Positions 1 to 8,871 are shown, counted from the stretch's first letter. The stretch is 30,507 bases of DNA from Candidatus Rifleibacteriota bacterium (GCA_029560455.1 JAKQKW010000278.1:1-30507); one strand, 5' to 3'. Translations and numbers: made by a program. The notes: generated by a model not told the origin, from the sequence alone.

Positions 1-1
1 T

Positions 2-802
2 ATTTCCGGCTCAATATTCGTTTCTGTCTGGATTGGCAAGCCCTTGCGGTCTTTCATTCCGGCCCTTGAAAAAATAGGAACTGGTTATGATTCAGCTGGT
101 GCCGTGTCTGTTCGAGAAGATGAGATTGCTGCCACTGCCGATTCGATTCGAAGAATGTCTGACTGGATAGGGGAACGTGAAAAAATCAAGAGATTTGTTG
201 CCCCACAGGCTGTTAATCATGTTCTTGCGAACAACTTCATCAAGGCCGGGGCCGGAACAATAAGAAAAGCAATTGTTCTTGTTTCTGATATCCGCTCTTT
301 CACAACTATTTCAGAAGAATTTCGGCCAGAAGATGTTTTTGACATGGTTAACCATCATTTGAGTGCCATGGCAGCAATAATAGAAAAAAATGGTGGAGTT
401 ATCGACCGCTTTGTGGGCGACGCGGTCTGGGCAATCTTTTATGAAGATGCCGGGTCGATGTGTAATAAGGCTCTGAATGCTGCGGTCGAGATGAAGAAAA
501 TACACGGACTTATTCAGGAAGAGCGCGAGGCAGCAGGCTTATTCAAAGTTGACATCGGCATAGGGCTTTCCCGCGGTGAAATTCTTGCCGGAATAATGGG
601 AAATTCAGGCGTAAGACTTGACTACACTATTGCCGGTGATACCCTGCACTTGGCTGAAGATGCCGAAACAGCTTCAAAATTGGGGTCCTTTACCGGGATT
701 GTTGTAACTGAAGATCTGAAAAATTCTGTTATGGGGTTCGAATACGCACAGATCGCCAGTGATTCCAGATTTTTTGAGGTGAAAAACCTTGCAGAAAACT
801 GA
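2..802 (+). CDS. Membrane-anchored class III nucleotidyl cyclase, C1-like (5' partial)
   Basis: The frame is open to the left edge, so the N terminus is missing; a TTG at 44 is only an internal in-frame codon. The visible part begins with the end of a hydrophobic segment, then a HAMP-like linker (about 35-170), then a class III adenylate/guanylate cyclase domain (about 265-780). The first metal-binding Asp is present in SDIRSFT (codon 287-289) and the second in RFVGDAV (419-421). The residues that normally bind the base and stabilise the transition state are changed: the Lys position is Arg (407-409), the Asn position is His (647-649) and the Arg position is Asp (659-661). This domain therefore resembles the metal-binding C1 half of a heterodimeric cyclase. 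The next gene overlaps it by 14 bases and encodes a domain with the opposite losses. Product (cAMP or cGMP) is not determinable here. Confidence 0.85.
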   Translation: MSGSIFVSVWIGKPLRSFIPALEKIGTGYDSAGAVSVREDEIAATADSIRRMSDWIGEREKIKRFVAPQAVNHVLANNFIKAGAGTIRKAIVLVSDIRSFTTISEEFRPEDVFDMVNHHLSAMAAIIEKNGGVIDRFVGDAVWAIFYEDAGSMCNKALNAAVEMKKIHGLIQEEREAAGLFKVDIGIGLSRGEILAGIMGNSGVRLDYTIAGDTLHLAEDAETASKLGSFTGIVVTEDLKNSVMGFEYAQIASDSRFFEVKNLAEN

Positions 803-3800
803 GAAAAATACATCCGAATTCATGCTGGCTGCAGCTGTAGTTCTTGCAGCCATGTTGATATCGCTTGCGGTCTGGGCAAGTTTTAATCGTTATGCTTCGG
901 CAGGTTCTGAACAGGGCGAGTCGGTTGTAAGAAGGCATTTGCTGAATGACCTGAAGTTCGCTCAAAGAGCAACTCTCAGAAAGCTCCATATCGGTTTCGA
1001 CATCGCCTCGGATCTGACCGAAGACTTTAAAGATATTATCGGGAAAGTTGGCTGCAGTGAGGCTATGTTTTCAGAGTTTGCAGCCATGTTAAATTCGGAC
1101 TCAACCTCTTTACCCGGCAGGTATCGCTGGAGTCTGATGGCGGTAGCTTCACAGACGGGCGATGGACTTGTTCACGGAAATGAGTTATTTGAAAGGTTTT
1201 CATCGGGGGAAAATACAGAGATTGAAGCTGAAATTTTACGGCTTCTGACTTACAGAGGGTTGTCGTATCTGGCAGATCTGAATATTTCTCACGAATTAAG
1301 AGAAGAGAGCAGCAGAAAATTCAAAAGTTATCTTGATGATAAAGCAGATGCAGAGTTGGCAAGATTTATCTGTGCTTCTGCCAGGTGTTTCCAGCCTTGT
1401 TTTATCAATAATCGCCAGTTCCATTTCATGTGGTTTCCGGTTATGAAAGATGGCAAGTTTTCAGAGGCTGAAACTCTTGTGGCGACAATTAAGACTGATG
1501 CCTCCCCCGGTGGCCCTTCTCAGGATTTGGAAAAGATTGCTGCTCTTGTTGTTGTTGTCTTTGATGAAGACAATTATCGGCGGGCTTGCAAAGAGCGTTT
1601 TGAAAAGGGGCTTGTCGATAATTTTGGTCGTCTTGGTGCCAGTATAGCACTTTCGCCATCTGATGAAAATAAAGGTCATGCGATCTGGGTTCAGGGCGAT
1701 GATTTTGAGAATGATCCGGAGCTGGTTGAAGCGAGAAAACTTCTTGCCAGGGGCATTGTGCGCACAAAAAAATGGCTCTGCACGCAGACAGCTCTACCAG
1801 ATCTTGGCAATCGCAGTGTTGTCATTGCCAGGCCCGTACCGGCAGAGATATCTTCAATCAGGTTATTGCGAAAAACTGTTTTCAGCCTTCTGGTGGCATG
1901 GTTCGCCCTGATAGTTTACCTCTGTGGCAATCACCTGATTATGAGAAAAAAGATCAGGGCTGGCCTGAGAGAGCAGCTTGCAGTTCTTGTTTCCATTTTT
2001 CTTCTTCCACCATTTCTTCTGGCAACGATAAGTCTTGAGCGCTATCTTGATTCGACCATGAATTCTTCGCTGCAGAGGATAAGATCTGAAAGTGAAGAGG
2101 CTCTTGATGCTTTCGACAAGTCGATCAAACTTTTCAGAACCCGCATTTGTTCTTTGGCAGACAATCTTATTCACCAGACAGAAAGCTCTGATGTTGAAAT
2201 AAAGCTTGGCGAAATGTCTGACCACGAAAAGAAAGAGTGGCTTGGCACTTTTCTCGACACATTTATCGATAATGGGGTAGTTATGAAAAATGTGCTGCTG
2301 GTAAGTGGCAGAGGCCGGATGGTGTCTCGGTTTGTCGGAAGTAACAGTTCTGAAGAAAAATTTTTCCAGAATCTTGGCGCCAGCATTTTTTTGCCGACCC
2401 TTCAGGCGATGAATCCATCTCTTGATACAGGTGGTGAGAAGGATGTGCTGTTGAAAGCCCAGGCAGAAGAAGTTCTGGGGATAATGAGCAGTGTTCTGCT
2501 GCCTGAAATATTCCCTGGGATGGCACACACCTATACGCATCTGACTAAATTAAGCGGCTTTGGTGATCAGGCATTTCTCTATCACCGTTTTCTAGGCGAA
2601 GAGTCGTCGGTGAACGGTGCGTTACTGGTTGCTGTTTACCCGCCTTCGCTTGAGTGTGTGGCCTTTAATCGCTGGGTGGCCAATTTTGATCAAAGCTCAT
2701 TCCGGCCGATCTGGCTTATCAAGAAAAAGAATGCTCCTGGCTGGTATCTGAAAGCTCCTTTTGGCCGCGTGGCTTCCGGGGGCAAATTCGGACTGATGCG
2801 TTTTGTTTATGGATTGCTGCCTGATAAAATTGCTCTGATGGCTCACTTGAGCAGCTATGCGGCCGAATCTCTGGTTCTTGAAATTGACTGGGAGAAGCAG
2901 AAATGGTTTTTTGCCACTTTTCCAGGCTATGATCTTATTGATTATCAGCTTTCAGCGATGATACCGGTTTCGGCTGACATTCTAAATTACCGGCGTTTCC
3001 AGTCAGAATTGCGACTGTCTATGGTTCTGATATTTATTCTCTGTGGTTACATCGGCTGGAAAATGGCAGCCGGTTTTGTGGCGCCAGTCAGATGTTTTGC
3101 CGAAACGGCCGAAAAGCTTATTGATGGTGATCTTTCGGCAAGAATGAATGAAGGCTGGGCTGATGAAGAATTCTGCCAGATCGCCAGGAGTTTCAATCAG
3201 GTTGCTGGTGATGTGGAAACCGGGCGAATTCTGCGAAAATTCGTTTCTGACGGGGCTCTTCAGACGATTACCGCTTCCGAAAAAATCGACAGAAAGATGT
3301 CTTTACAGTCGCGAAGAGCGGTAATCATGTTTATCAGAGCGGCGGGGATCACAGACGCTTTTAAGGAAAATGCGGCAACTCAGATGGTCGCCGAGTTAAA
3401 TCGATTTTTTTCCGCAGTTTGCAGCAGTGTCAGGCAGAATGGCGGCGAAGTCAGCAAGTTTATTGCCGAGAAGGCAATGGTAACCTTCTTTGTCGGTTCT
3501 GATGAAGAAATCGGTACAAAGGTTCTGGCTTCGGTAAGGTCTGCAATGACTGTTGTGGAGCGGCTGCGTCGCCATAAGTTTCTCGACGGTGTCATTAAAA
3601 TCAGAGCCGGTATTACAGCCGGAGTTGTAAGAGCCGGCATTATCGGTTCAGAAACAACCAGGCTTGAGCAGGCTGTTATCGGCGATGTGGTCAATCTGGC
3701 GGCTCGTCTTTGTTCACTGGATACCGACAAAGAAATTCTTCTTTGTTCTTACGCCTGGTCAGAGCTGCAGAAGGCATCTCCAGGCAACGAAGAGTATGCC

Positions 3801-3878
3801 AGAAATGCTATCCGACTGCCAGATCAGGCAATAAAAGGAAAAAAACAGACAGTAGAGGTCGTTGCGCTGGGTTCATAG
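789..3878 (+). CDS. Large membrane sensor with HAMP and C2-like cyclase domain
   Basis: The protein has 1029 residues if translation starts at TTG 789, which has GAGGTG eight bases upstream; ATG 822 is an alternative. Hydrophobic segments lie at about residues 12-32, 359-383, 395-415 and 741-757, with large presumably periplasmic regions of about 325 residues between the first two and the last two. A HAMP-like segment (about 760-815) and a class III cyclase domain (about 835-1000) follow. In that domain both metal aspartates are replaced, by Arg (codon 3336-3338) and Glu (3468-3470). The substrate Lys (3456-3458, SKFIAE) and the Asn and Arg of VVNLAARL (3693-3695, 3705-3707) are kept. This matches the C2 half of two-part cyclases and complements the upstream gene. 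The ligands of the sensor regions are unknown; no named sensor domain is recognised. Confidence 0.85.
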   Translation: MQKTEKNTSEFMLAAAVVLAAMLISLAVWASFNRYASAGSEQGESVVRRHLLNDLKFAQRATLRKLHIGFDIASDLTEDFKDIIGKVGCSEAMFSEFAAMLNSDSTSLPGRYRWSLMAVASQTGDGLVHGNELFERFSSGENTEIEAEILRLLTYRGLSYLADLNISHELREESSRKFKSYLDDKADAELARFICASARCFQPCFINNRQFHFMWFPVMKDGKFSEAETLVATIKTDASPGGPSQDLEKIAALVVVVFDEDNYRRACKERFEKGLVDNFGRLGASIALSPSDENKGHAIWVQGDDFENDPELVEARKLLARGIVRTKKWLCTQTALPDLGNRSVVIARPVPAEISSIRLLRKTVFSLLVAWFALIVYLCGNHLIMRKKIRAGLREQLAVLVSIFLLPPFLLATISLERYLDSTMNSSLQRIRSESEEALDAFDKSIKLFRTRICSLADNLIHQTESSDVEIKLGEMSDHEKKEWLGTFLDTFIDNGVVMKNVLLVSGRGRMVSRFVGSNSSEEKFFQNLGASIFLPTLQAMNPSLDTGGEKDVLLKAQAEEVLGIMSSVLLPEIFPGMAHTYTHLTKLSGFGDQAFLYHRFLGEESSVNGALLVAVYPPSLECVAFNRWVANFDQSSFRPIWLIKKKNAPGWYLKAPFGRVASGGKFGLMRFVYGLLPDKIALMAHLSSYAAESLVLEIDWEKQKWFFATFPGYDLIDYQLSAMIPVSADILNYRRFQSELRLSMVLIFILCGYIGWKMAAGFVAPVRCFAETAEKLIDGDLSARMNEGWADEEFCQIARSFNQVAGDVETGRILRKFVSDGALQTITASEKIDRKMSLQSRRAVIMFIRAAGITDAFKENAATQMVAELNRFFSAVCSSVRQNGGEVSKFIAEKAMVTFFVGSDEEIGTKVLASVRSAMTVVERLRRHKFLDGVIKIRAGITAGVVRAGIIGSETTRLEQAVIGDVVNLAARLCSLDTDKEILLCSYAWSELQKASPGNEEYARNAIRLPDQAIKGKKQTVEVVALGS

Positions 3879-3957
3879 ATATACCGGGAATGACAGAGGT
3901 GTACAGCGTGTTGCGTACATACTGATAAATGCTCTTAGAAGTTGCTTTGTCCGGCGG

Positions 3958-3986
3958 TTGACAAACTTCTGTTTATGGTATATAGT
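3958..3986 (+). promoter_or_regulatory. Sigma70-type promoter of the rpmH operon
   Basis: A consensus -35 box TTGACA (3958-3963) is separated by exactly 17 bases from TATAGT (3981-3986, five of six consensus positions). It lies 40 bases before the rpmH start, and an AGGAG ribosome binding site follows at 4014-4018. The preceding 80 bases after the cyclase gene show no clear terminator and no DnaA box. Confidence 0.8.
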
Positions 3987-4025
3987 GGTAACCTCTATTC
4001 AGATTTTAATCTCAGGAGATAAACC

Positions 4026-4160
4026 ATGAGCTTTACTTATAATCCTAACAAACGCAAACGTGCCAAAACCCACGGCTTCAGAAAAAGAATGGCCACCGTC
4101 AGCGGTCGCAATGTTCTCAAGAGACGCAGACGCCACGGTCGCAAAAGTCTCTGTCTCTGA
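4026..4160 (+). CDS. rpmH: Ribosomal protein L34
   Basis: A 44-residue, very basic protein of the large ribosomal subunit. It starts with the family pattern ([15 protein letters not shown]) and continues with [17 protein letters not shown], as in bL34. AGGAG lies seven bases before the ATG. The C-terminal end (GRKSLCL) is less typical of the family. It is the first gene after a strong promoter and precedes rnpA, the conserved bacterial order. Confidence 0.97.
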   Translation: MSFTYNPNKRKRAKTHGFRKRMATVSGRNVLKRRRRHGRKSLCL

Positions 4161-4169
4161 TTCACGCAT

Positions 4170-4544
4170 GTGGGGGTCCCGCACGCCATTGGTCGGTTAA
4201 CGTTGCGTGCCCATTCCGAGTTTCAGCGGGTCTTTGCTGCAAAGACCAGGCTGTTTCGGAATGGGCTGGGTTTGTGTTACCGGAAAGCTTCCGGAGTTGA
4301 GTTCCGATTTGGGGTTTCAATTCCGAAACGCTTTGGCAAAGCTGTTGAAAGAAACAAGGTGCGTCGTCGTCTGAAGGAAATTGTCAGAATCAGTTCGACG
4401 CTGCCTGACTCTGCTGAAATAGTTTTTTGCGTCAGCAAGCCCTGCTGTGAACTGACTTATGAGATTTTGAAAGAGACCTGCGACTGGGCTTTTGCCCGCA
4501 TTTCGCGAGTCAAATTGCCGGATCCGGCAGTTTCTGCATGCTGA
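4170..4544 (+). CDS. rnpA: Ribonuclease P protein component
   Basis: The protein subunit of RNase P, which helps the catalytic RNA cleave 5' leaders from pre-tRNAs. 124 residues from GTG 4170, close to the usual 110-125. It shows the early F-Q-R-V-F motif, the [12 protein letters not shown] strand/helix and the RNR signature [11 protein letters not shown]. The start is nine bases after the rpmH stop with no clear ribosome binding site, so translation may depend on rpmH; TTG 4203 is an alternative start. Its end overlaps yidD. Confidence 0.95.
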   Translation: MGVPHAIGRLTLRAHSEFQRVFAAKTRLFRNGLGLCYRKASGVEFRFGVSIPKRFGKAVERNKVRRRLKEIVRISSTLPDSAEIVFCVSKPCCELTYEILKETCDWAFARISRVKLPDPAVSAC

Positions 4545-4780
4545 TGAAAATTGACCAGATAGCTGCGCTACCCGCTAGATCGGGTTTGATGCTGATACGA
4601 CTTTATCAGCGTTTTTTGTCGCCGATTATCGGAGCTGCGTGCAGATTTAACCCCAGTTGTTCGAGATACACCTATGAGGCCATTGAAAAATACGGCCTTA
4701 TTAAAGGGTCTTTAATGGGAGCCTGGCGGATATGCCGTTGCAACCCATTCTGTCGCGGTGGCGACGATCCTGTCAGATAA
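4538..4780 (+). CDS. yidD: Membrane protein insertion efficiency factor YidD
   Basis: 80 residues, of the small YidD/Hlp family that assists YidC-dependent insertion of inner membrane proteins and sits on the cytoplasmic membrane face through an amphipathic helix. The family motifs are visible: [21 protein letters not shown], the downstream C-R-C-N-P-F-C, and the G-G-D-D-P-V end. The start ATG 4538 overlaps the rnpA stop, with ATG 4544 as an alternative, so translation is probably coupled. It stands directly before yidC, the usual arrangement. Confidence 0.95.
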   Translation: MLMKIDQIAALPARSGLMLIRLYQRFLSPIIGAACRFNPSCSRYTYEAIEKYGLIKGSLMGAWRICRCNPFCRGGDDPVR

Positions 4781-4822
4781 CAGACAGAAATATAATCCCG
4801 GTTCCGGAGAAGCGATTACATA

Positions 4823-6451
4823 ATGACTAGAACAGGCCTGACCAGAAAACTGAATTTTGGCTTTAATTTTTTGACGGGCAGGCTTTTCTGCTCGTTTCTG
4901 TTATTGGCTCTTTTCTGTTGCCATATGACCACGCTGTATGCTCAGCCGACTCAGGCCCCCGGGGCTGCTTCGGGTGCTGCACCAATGACGGTTAAGATCG
5001 AAGATGTCGATGGTGACGGACTTAAAGACGCTTCAATCGAAACTCGCCTGCTTCGTGTAATTCTTTCGAGTCGAACCGGGAGTCCAAGCGTTTATTACCT
5101 AAAAGGCGCAAGCTTTGAGGAAAATCTTTATCCGCCGGTTGTTCAGGATCTCGGCTACAGCGTTCCGGCAGAAAATCTTCGGCCGTTTCTGAGTGAACTG
5201 GTCAACCAGTCTTTTAATGCCTCTGGATACACGGTTGAAGTCGAAGAACAGACTGTTGAAACTATTGTTGTCAGGGCTACTGCCAATGTGTCTCTTGCTG
5301 AAGCCAATGCTTCAGCTGGCCCGGGGCTGTCTCTGACAAAACGCTTCACTTTTCGGGAAAATGCTTACCATTTCAATGTTGAACACGTTGTAAGCAATCT
5401 TAGAGAACAGCTTACCAGCGTCGGGAATGATGAGAATGGTTCGTTGGCAATGAGCTTCGGGCCAGGTGTTTTTCTTGATCCTTATGGTCCGATGAGTCTG
5501 CTTGGTCTCAAACCCGGAGTTGTCGAAACATTTTCAGATGTTAAGGATTTTAATGGCAAAGGCGCCGTTGCAGGAGCCTACAACGGCGTTGGAGTCCGCG
5601 ATCAGTATTTTTGTGTTCTGCTCGAAGCCGATGAATCAGCCAGAGTTGCGGCTACTGCCTATGAAATTACCTCTGCTGACCAGCGCCGCAAACCTCACAA
5701 AGGTTTCAGTATCAGTTGCGTCATGCCAAAATTCAATCTTGGCGCGAGAGAGTCGAGAACCTTCAAGTTTCGCGTTTATGCCGGGCCAATGATTCTTGAC
5801 CAGCTTACCGGTATCAACCGCGGTCAGGTTTCTGAATATGGCTTTCTCAGCACCATTCTTTTGAGAGTACTGCAGTTCTTTTATGGTCTTTTTCCGAACT
5901 ATGGTCTGGCGATTATTCTGATGACGATTCTGGTTCGGGCGGTTCTTTATCCACTGACTCTCAAACAGACCAAGTCGATGGCACAGATGCAGAAAATGCA
6001 GCCGAAAGTGCAGGATCTCAAAGATCGCTACAAAGACAACCCGCAGAAGTTCAATGAAGAAGTTCTCAAACTTTATCAGAAAAACAATGTAAACCCACTT
6101 GGCGGCTGTCTGCCGCTGCTGCTTCAGCTGCCGATTCTGATCGCTCTTTATAACACAATCAGAATCGCGGTTGAACTTAGAAAAACACCTTTTCTCTGGA
6201 TCGCCGACCTTTCAAAGGGCGACCCGTTACTTATTCTGCCGATTGCGATCGCTCTTCTGATGTATTATCAGCAGGGCAAAATGACCGACCCTCAACAGCA
6301 GCAGATGATGGCCTTCATGCCAATGTTCATGTTTGTCATTACCTGGTCTCTGCCGGCCGGTCTGCTGGTATACTGGTTTGCCAGCAGCGTTCTCGGATTA
6401 CTTCAGCAGTTACAGGCTAACCGCATCGCGGCTGCCATTAAGGAGGAATAA
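4823..6451 (+). CDS. yidC: Membrane protein insertase YidC, diderm type
   Basis: 542 residues. A first hydrophobic segment (about 21-40) is followed by a large periplasmic beta domain (about 55-335) found in Gram-negative YidC, then the conserved 60 kDa inner membrane protein domain (about 345-535). The latter includes I-L-V-R-A-V-L-Y-P-L-T with the hydrophilic-groove Arg, Q-K-M-Q-P-K, and N-P-L-G-G-C-L-P. YidC inserts and folds proteins in the inner membrane, alone or with SecYEG. Residues 61-69 (D-V-D-G-D-G-L-K-D) fit a calcium-loop pattern DxDxDGxxD, unusual for this family. GGAGA lies 13 bases before the ATG. The periplasmic domain is the main evidence in the window for a double-membrane cell. 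Confidence 0.97.
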   Translation: MTRTGLTRKLNFGFNFLTGRLFCSFLLLALFCCHMTTLYAQPTQAPGAASGAAPMTVKIEDVDGDGLKDASIETRLLRVILSSRTGSPSVYYLKGASFEENLYPPVVQDLGYSVPAENLRPFLSELVNQSFNASGYTVEVEEQTVETIVVRATANVSLAEANASAGPGLSLTKRFTFRENAYHFNVEHVVSNLREQLTSVGNDENGSLAMSFGPGVFLDPYGPMSLLGLKPGVVETFSDVKDFNGKGAVAGAYNGVGVRDQYFCVLLEADESARVAATAYEITSADQRRKPHKGFSISCVMPKFNLGARESRTFKFRVYAGPMILDQLTGINRGQVSEYGFLSTILLRVLQFFYGLFPNYGLAIILMTILVRAVLYPLTLKQTKSMAQMQKMQPKVQDLKDRYKDNPQKFNEEVLKLYQKNNVNPLGGCLPLLLQLPILIALYNTIRIAVELRKTPFLWIADLSKGDPLLILPIAIALLMYYQQGKMTDPQQQQMMAFMPMFMFVITWSLPAGLLVYWFASSVLGLLQQLQANRIAAAIKEE

Positions 6452-6453
6452 TT

Positions 6454-7500
6454 GTGTCTACAAGAGCTATCGAGATTATTGCAAAAACTGAAGAGGAAGC
6501 CAAAGGCATCGCCAACGGTGAACTTAATGGCGATGAAATGATTGTGGCTACTGAAGTTCTGTCTGCTCCGGCCCGTGGCATTTTTGGTTTTGTCGGTAAG
6601 CAGGAATACAAGATTCGCTTTACCATTGGTGAAAAGCCTGCTCCGGCACCCAAAGTCGAAAGAGTTGAGAAAATAGCCGAACGCCGACCGCATGATGAGC
6701 CACGAGCTGAAAGACCCGCCAGACCTGCAAGAACTGACGATTTTGAGGGCGAAGAAAATAACGACGAGCGTGATGCAATGCCTCCACGTCGCCAGTCAAG
6801 GCCGCCCAGACGGCAGAGTCGCAATCGCCCGCCGCGCCGCAATTATTCTGAATCCGGCGAAGGCGTTGAAGAAGCTGAAATTCATCTTCCTGAACGCCCA
6901 AGAGAGCCTGTGTCAGCGGAAGTTAAAGCGCATCCAGAATATAACGAGATTTTCTCGCTGATTCGCGATGTGGCTGCAAATGTTGGCATCGAGCAACTCG
7001 ATCTGGTTGATTTTATGCGTGACGGCGCCTGGGTTATCGAAGCCAGCGGTGAGAATGTTTCGCAGCTTATTGGCAAACGCGGCCGTACTCTTGATTCACT
7101 TCAGTATCTCATGAACATTATTCTTAACAAGGGCAATGATGATCGCATTAAACTGGTTCTCGATGCACAGGGTTATCGCGAGAAACGTTACCGCAATCTC
7201 ATATTGCTGGCACAGCGCATGTGCAAAAAGGCGGTTTCAAGCCGTCGTCAGGTCGAACTTGAACCTATGTCGACCCTTGATCGCCGCACCATTCACATGG
7301 CCCTGAAAGATCGCACCGATATCGAAACTTTCTCAAAGGGAACCGAACCAATGCGTCGCGTCGTCATTTCGCCGATGCGCAAGAAAAAAGGTGGCATGAA
7401 TGCCGAGTGGCAGCCGGTTGCAGATGAGGGCGATTCTGATTTTTCAGAAAAGCTTGAAACTTCAAGCGCTGTGCCGATGTTCATGGAGGAAGATGTCTAA
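6454..7500 (+). CDS. jag: RNA-binding protein Jag/KhpB (Jag-N, KH, R3H)
   Basis: 348 residues from GTG 6454, preceded by a perfect AGGAGG at 6441-6446 with seven bases of spacing. An N-terminal Jag domain (about 1-55, with A-R-G-I-F-G-F-V-G) is followed by a low-complexity linker rich in Pro, Arg and Glu (about 65-150). A KH domain with the G-K-R-G loop (about 185-255) and an R3H domain containing R-R-T-I-H (about 260-315) follow. KhpB proteins bind RNA and influence cell division and envelope functions. The linker is long for the family, and the tail after R3H is acidic. It lies between yidC and mnmE as in many bacteria. Confidence 0.95.
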   Translation: MSTRAIEIIAKTEEEAKGIANGELNGDEMIVATEVLSAPARGIFGFVGKQEYKIRFTIGEKPAPAPKVERVEKIAERRPHDEPRAERPARPARTDDFEGEENNDERDAMPPRRQSRPPRRQSRNRPPRRNYSESGEGVEEAEIHLPERPREPVSAEVKAHPEYNEIFSLIRDVAANVGIEQLDLVDFMRDGAWVIEASGENVSQLIGKRGRTLDSLQYLMNIILNKGNDDRIKLVLDAQGYREKRYRNLILLAQRMCKKAVSSRRQVELEPMSTLDRRTIHMALKDRTDIETFSKGTEPMRRVVISPMRKKKGGMNAEWQPVADEGDSDFSEKLETSSAVPMFMEEDV

Positions 7501-8869
7501 ACTGAAGATTGACACGATCGCCGCAGTTTCAACACCTGCCGGCAGGTCGGCGATCAGCCTGATCAGGGTTTCCGGGCCGGATACCTTCAAAATCCTGAAA
7601 AAAATGTTTATCACAGGGGGAAAGAAAACTTTCCCCCTGCCTTATTCTGTTTATTTCGGTTCAGTAATTGAACCGGAGACCGGACTGGTGGCAGATAAAT
7701 GTCTGGTCACGACATTTCCGGCACCAAGGTCATACACCGGTGAAGACCTGGCTGAGGTGTCTACCCATGGCAATCCACTGGTGGTAAGCCGGGTCATGCA
7801 GCTGCTTCTAAAGCATGGCGCCAGGGCCGCCGAGGCCGGCGAATTCACCAGAAGAGCCTTTCTGAACGGAAAAATGGATCTGCTCGAAGTTGAGGCGGTT
7901 TCTCAGCTTCTTTCTGCCAATACCTCTTCGCAGGCCCGACTGGCACTGAACCAGCTCGATGGCCTGCCTTCGCAGTTTGTTGCCAGAATTCGTGACCGGA
8001 TTATGCATCATCTGGTACAGCTTGAAGCAAGTCTTAATTTTCCTGAAGACGCGATTGAGGCTATAGACGAACATCTGTTGGCTCGTGAAATTAAAAAGAT
8101 TCTTGCTGAACTTGAAATTTTTGCCATAAATGCGAGAAGCGGCGCACTGGTTGCCGACGGACTGAAGATTGCTCTGCTCGGGCGGCCGAATTCTGGCAAA
8201 TCAAGCCTGATGAACTATATGCTTGGTCGCGACCGGGCCATTGTTACAGAAATCGCCGGCACCACAAGAGACACCCTTGAAGAAACGCTGATGGTCGGAG
8301 AATACCCGGTTAAAATCATTGACACGGCCGGAATGCGACAACCCGGTGACCGTATTGAGGCAATCGGCATCGAGAGAACCTCAAAGGCAGCCGACGAAGC
8401 TTTTGCGCTGATTGGCGTTTTTGACGGTTCACAGCCTGTGAAAGCAGAAGACGAGATTGTTCTGGACCGTTTGAGGCAGTCAGGAAAGCCTGTCATAGCC
8501 GTTCTCAATAAGTCTGATCTGCCGCAGCAGATCAACCCGGAAATTTTTGCCGGACTCAGACAACTGAGTGTTTCAGCCCTGAAAGGGCAGGGGCTCCCTG
8601 AGTTGCAGAAAGCGATTTCCCAGATTATCGCCGAAAGTGGTCTTTCTGGCTATGAAGAGATGATACTGCTTGGCGCCCAGCAGTCAGTCGCTCTTGACAA
8701 GGCTCTTGCTGCTCTTGAGAGAGCTGATCGCGGCATTGGTAATATTTACCAGGATATGCTGGCAATCGACCTTGAAGAGGCCGTCAGGGAGCTTGGGCGG
8801 GTTAATGGCGAGACGGTCGACGTAAACACGCTTGACCTGATTTTTGAACGGTTCTGTATCGGAAAATAA
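7493..8869 (+). CDS. mnmE: tRNA uridine-5-carboxymethylaminomethyl modification GTPase MnmE
   Basis: 458 residues, the usual length. With MnmG it forms the enzyme that builds the cmnm5 group on wobble U34 of certain tRNAs. Visible parts are the N-terminal formyl-THF-binding region, the G domain with G-R-P-N-S-G-K-S-S (about 230), G-T-T-R-D-T, D-T-A-G-M-R and N-K-S-D, and the C-terminal F-C-I-G-K with the conserved Cys. I chose ATG 7493 over upstream in-frame codons because homology begins at S-K-L-K-I-D-T-I-A-A and GGAGG lies just before it (7485-7489). The start overlaps the end of jag by eight bases. Confidence 0.97.
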   Translation: MSKLKIDTIAAVSTPAGRSAISLIRVSGPDTFKILKKMFITGGKKTFPLPYSVYFGSVIEPETGLVADKCLVTTFPAPRSYTGEDLAEVSTHGNPLVVSRVMQLLLKHGARAAEAGEFTRRAFLNGKMDLLEVEAVSQLLSANTSSQARLALNQLDGLPSQFVARIRDRIMHHLVQLEASLNFPEDAIEAIDEHLLAREIKKILAELEIFAINARSGALVADGLKIALLGRPNSGKSSLMNYMLGRDRAIVTEIAGTTRDTLEETLMVGEYPVKIIDTAGMRQPGDRIEAIGIERTSKAADEAFALIGVFDGSQPVKAEDEIVLDRLRQSGKPVIAVLNKSDLPQQINPEIFAGLRQLSVSALKGQGLPELQKAISQIIAESGLSGYEEMILLGAQQSVALDKALAALERADRGIGNIYQDMLAIDLEEAVRELGRVNGETVDVNTLDLIFERFCIGK

Positions 8870-8871
8870 CA

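Noticed and set aside
1863..2540. A 225-codon open frame on the minus strand inside the second cyclase gene
   Set aside because: Its translation shows no known motif or signal peptide, and it lies wholly within a well-supported plus-strand gene with conserved domains; it is a shadow frame.
3879..4025. Chromosomal origin next to rpmH
   Set aside because: rpmH-rnpA often lies near oriC, but I saw no DnaA boxes, AT-rich unwinding region or dnaA/dnaN gene here.
7400..7492. Upstream in-frame extension of mnmE
   Set aside because: The extra 31 residues do not match MnmE and lie inside the jag coding region; homology begins at ATG 7493.
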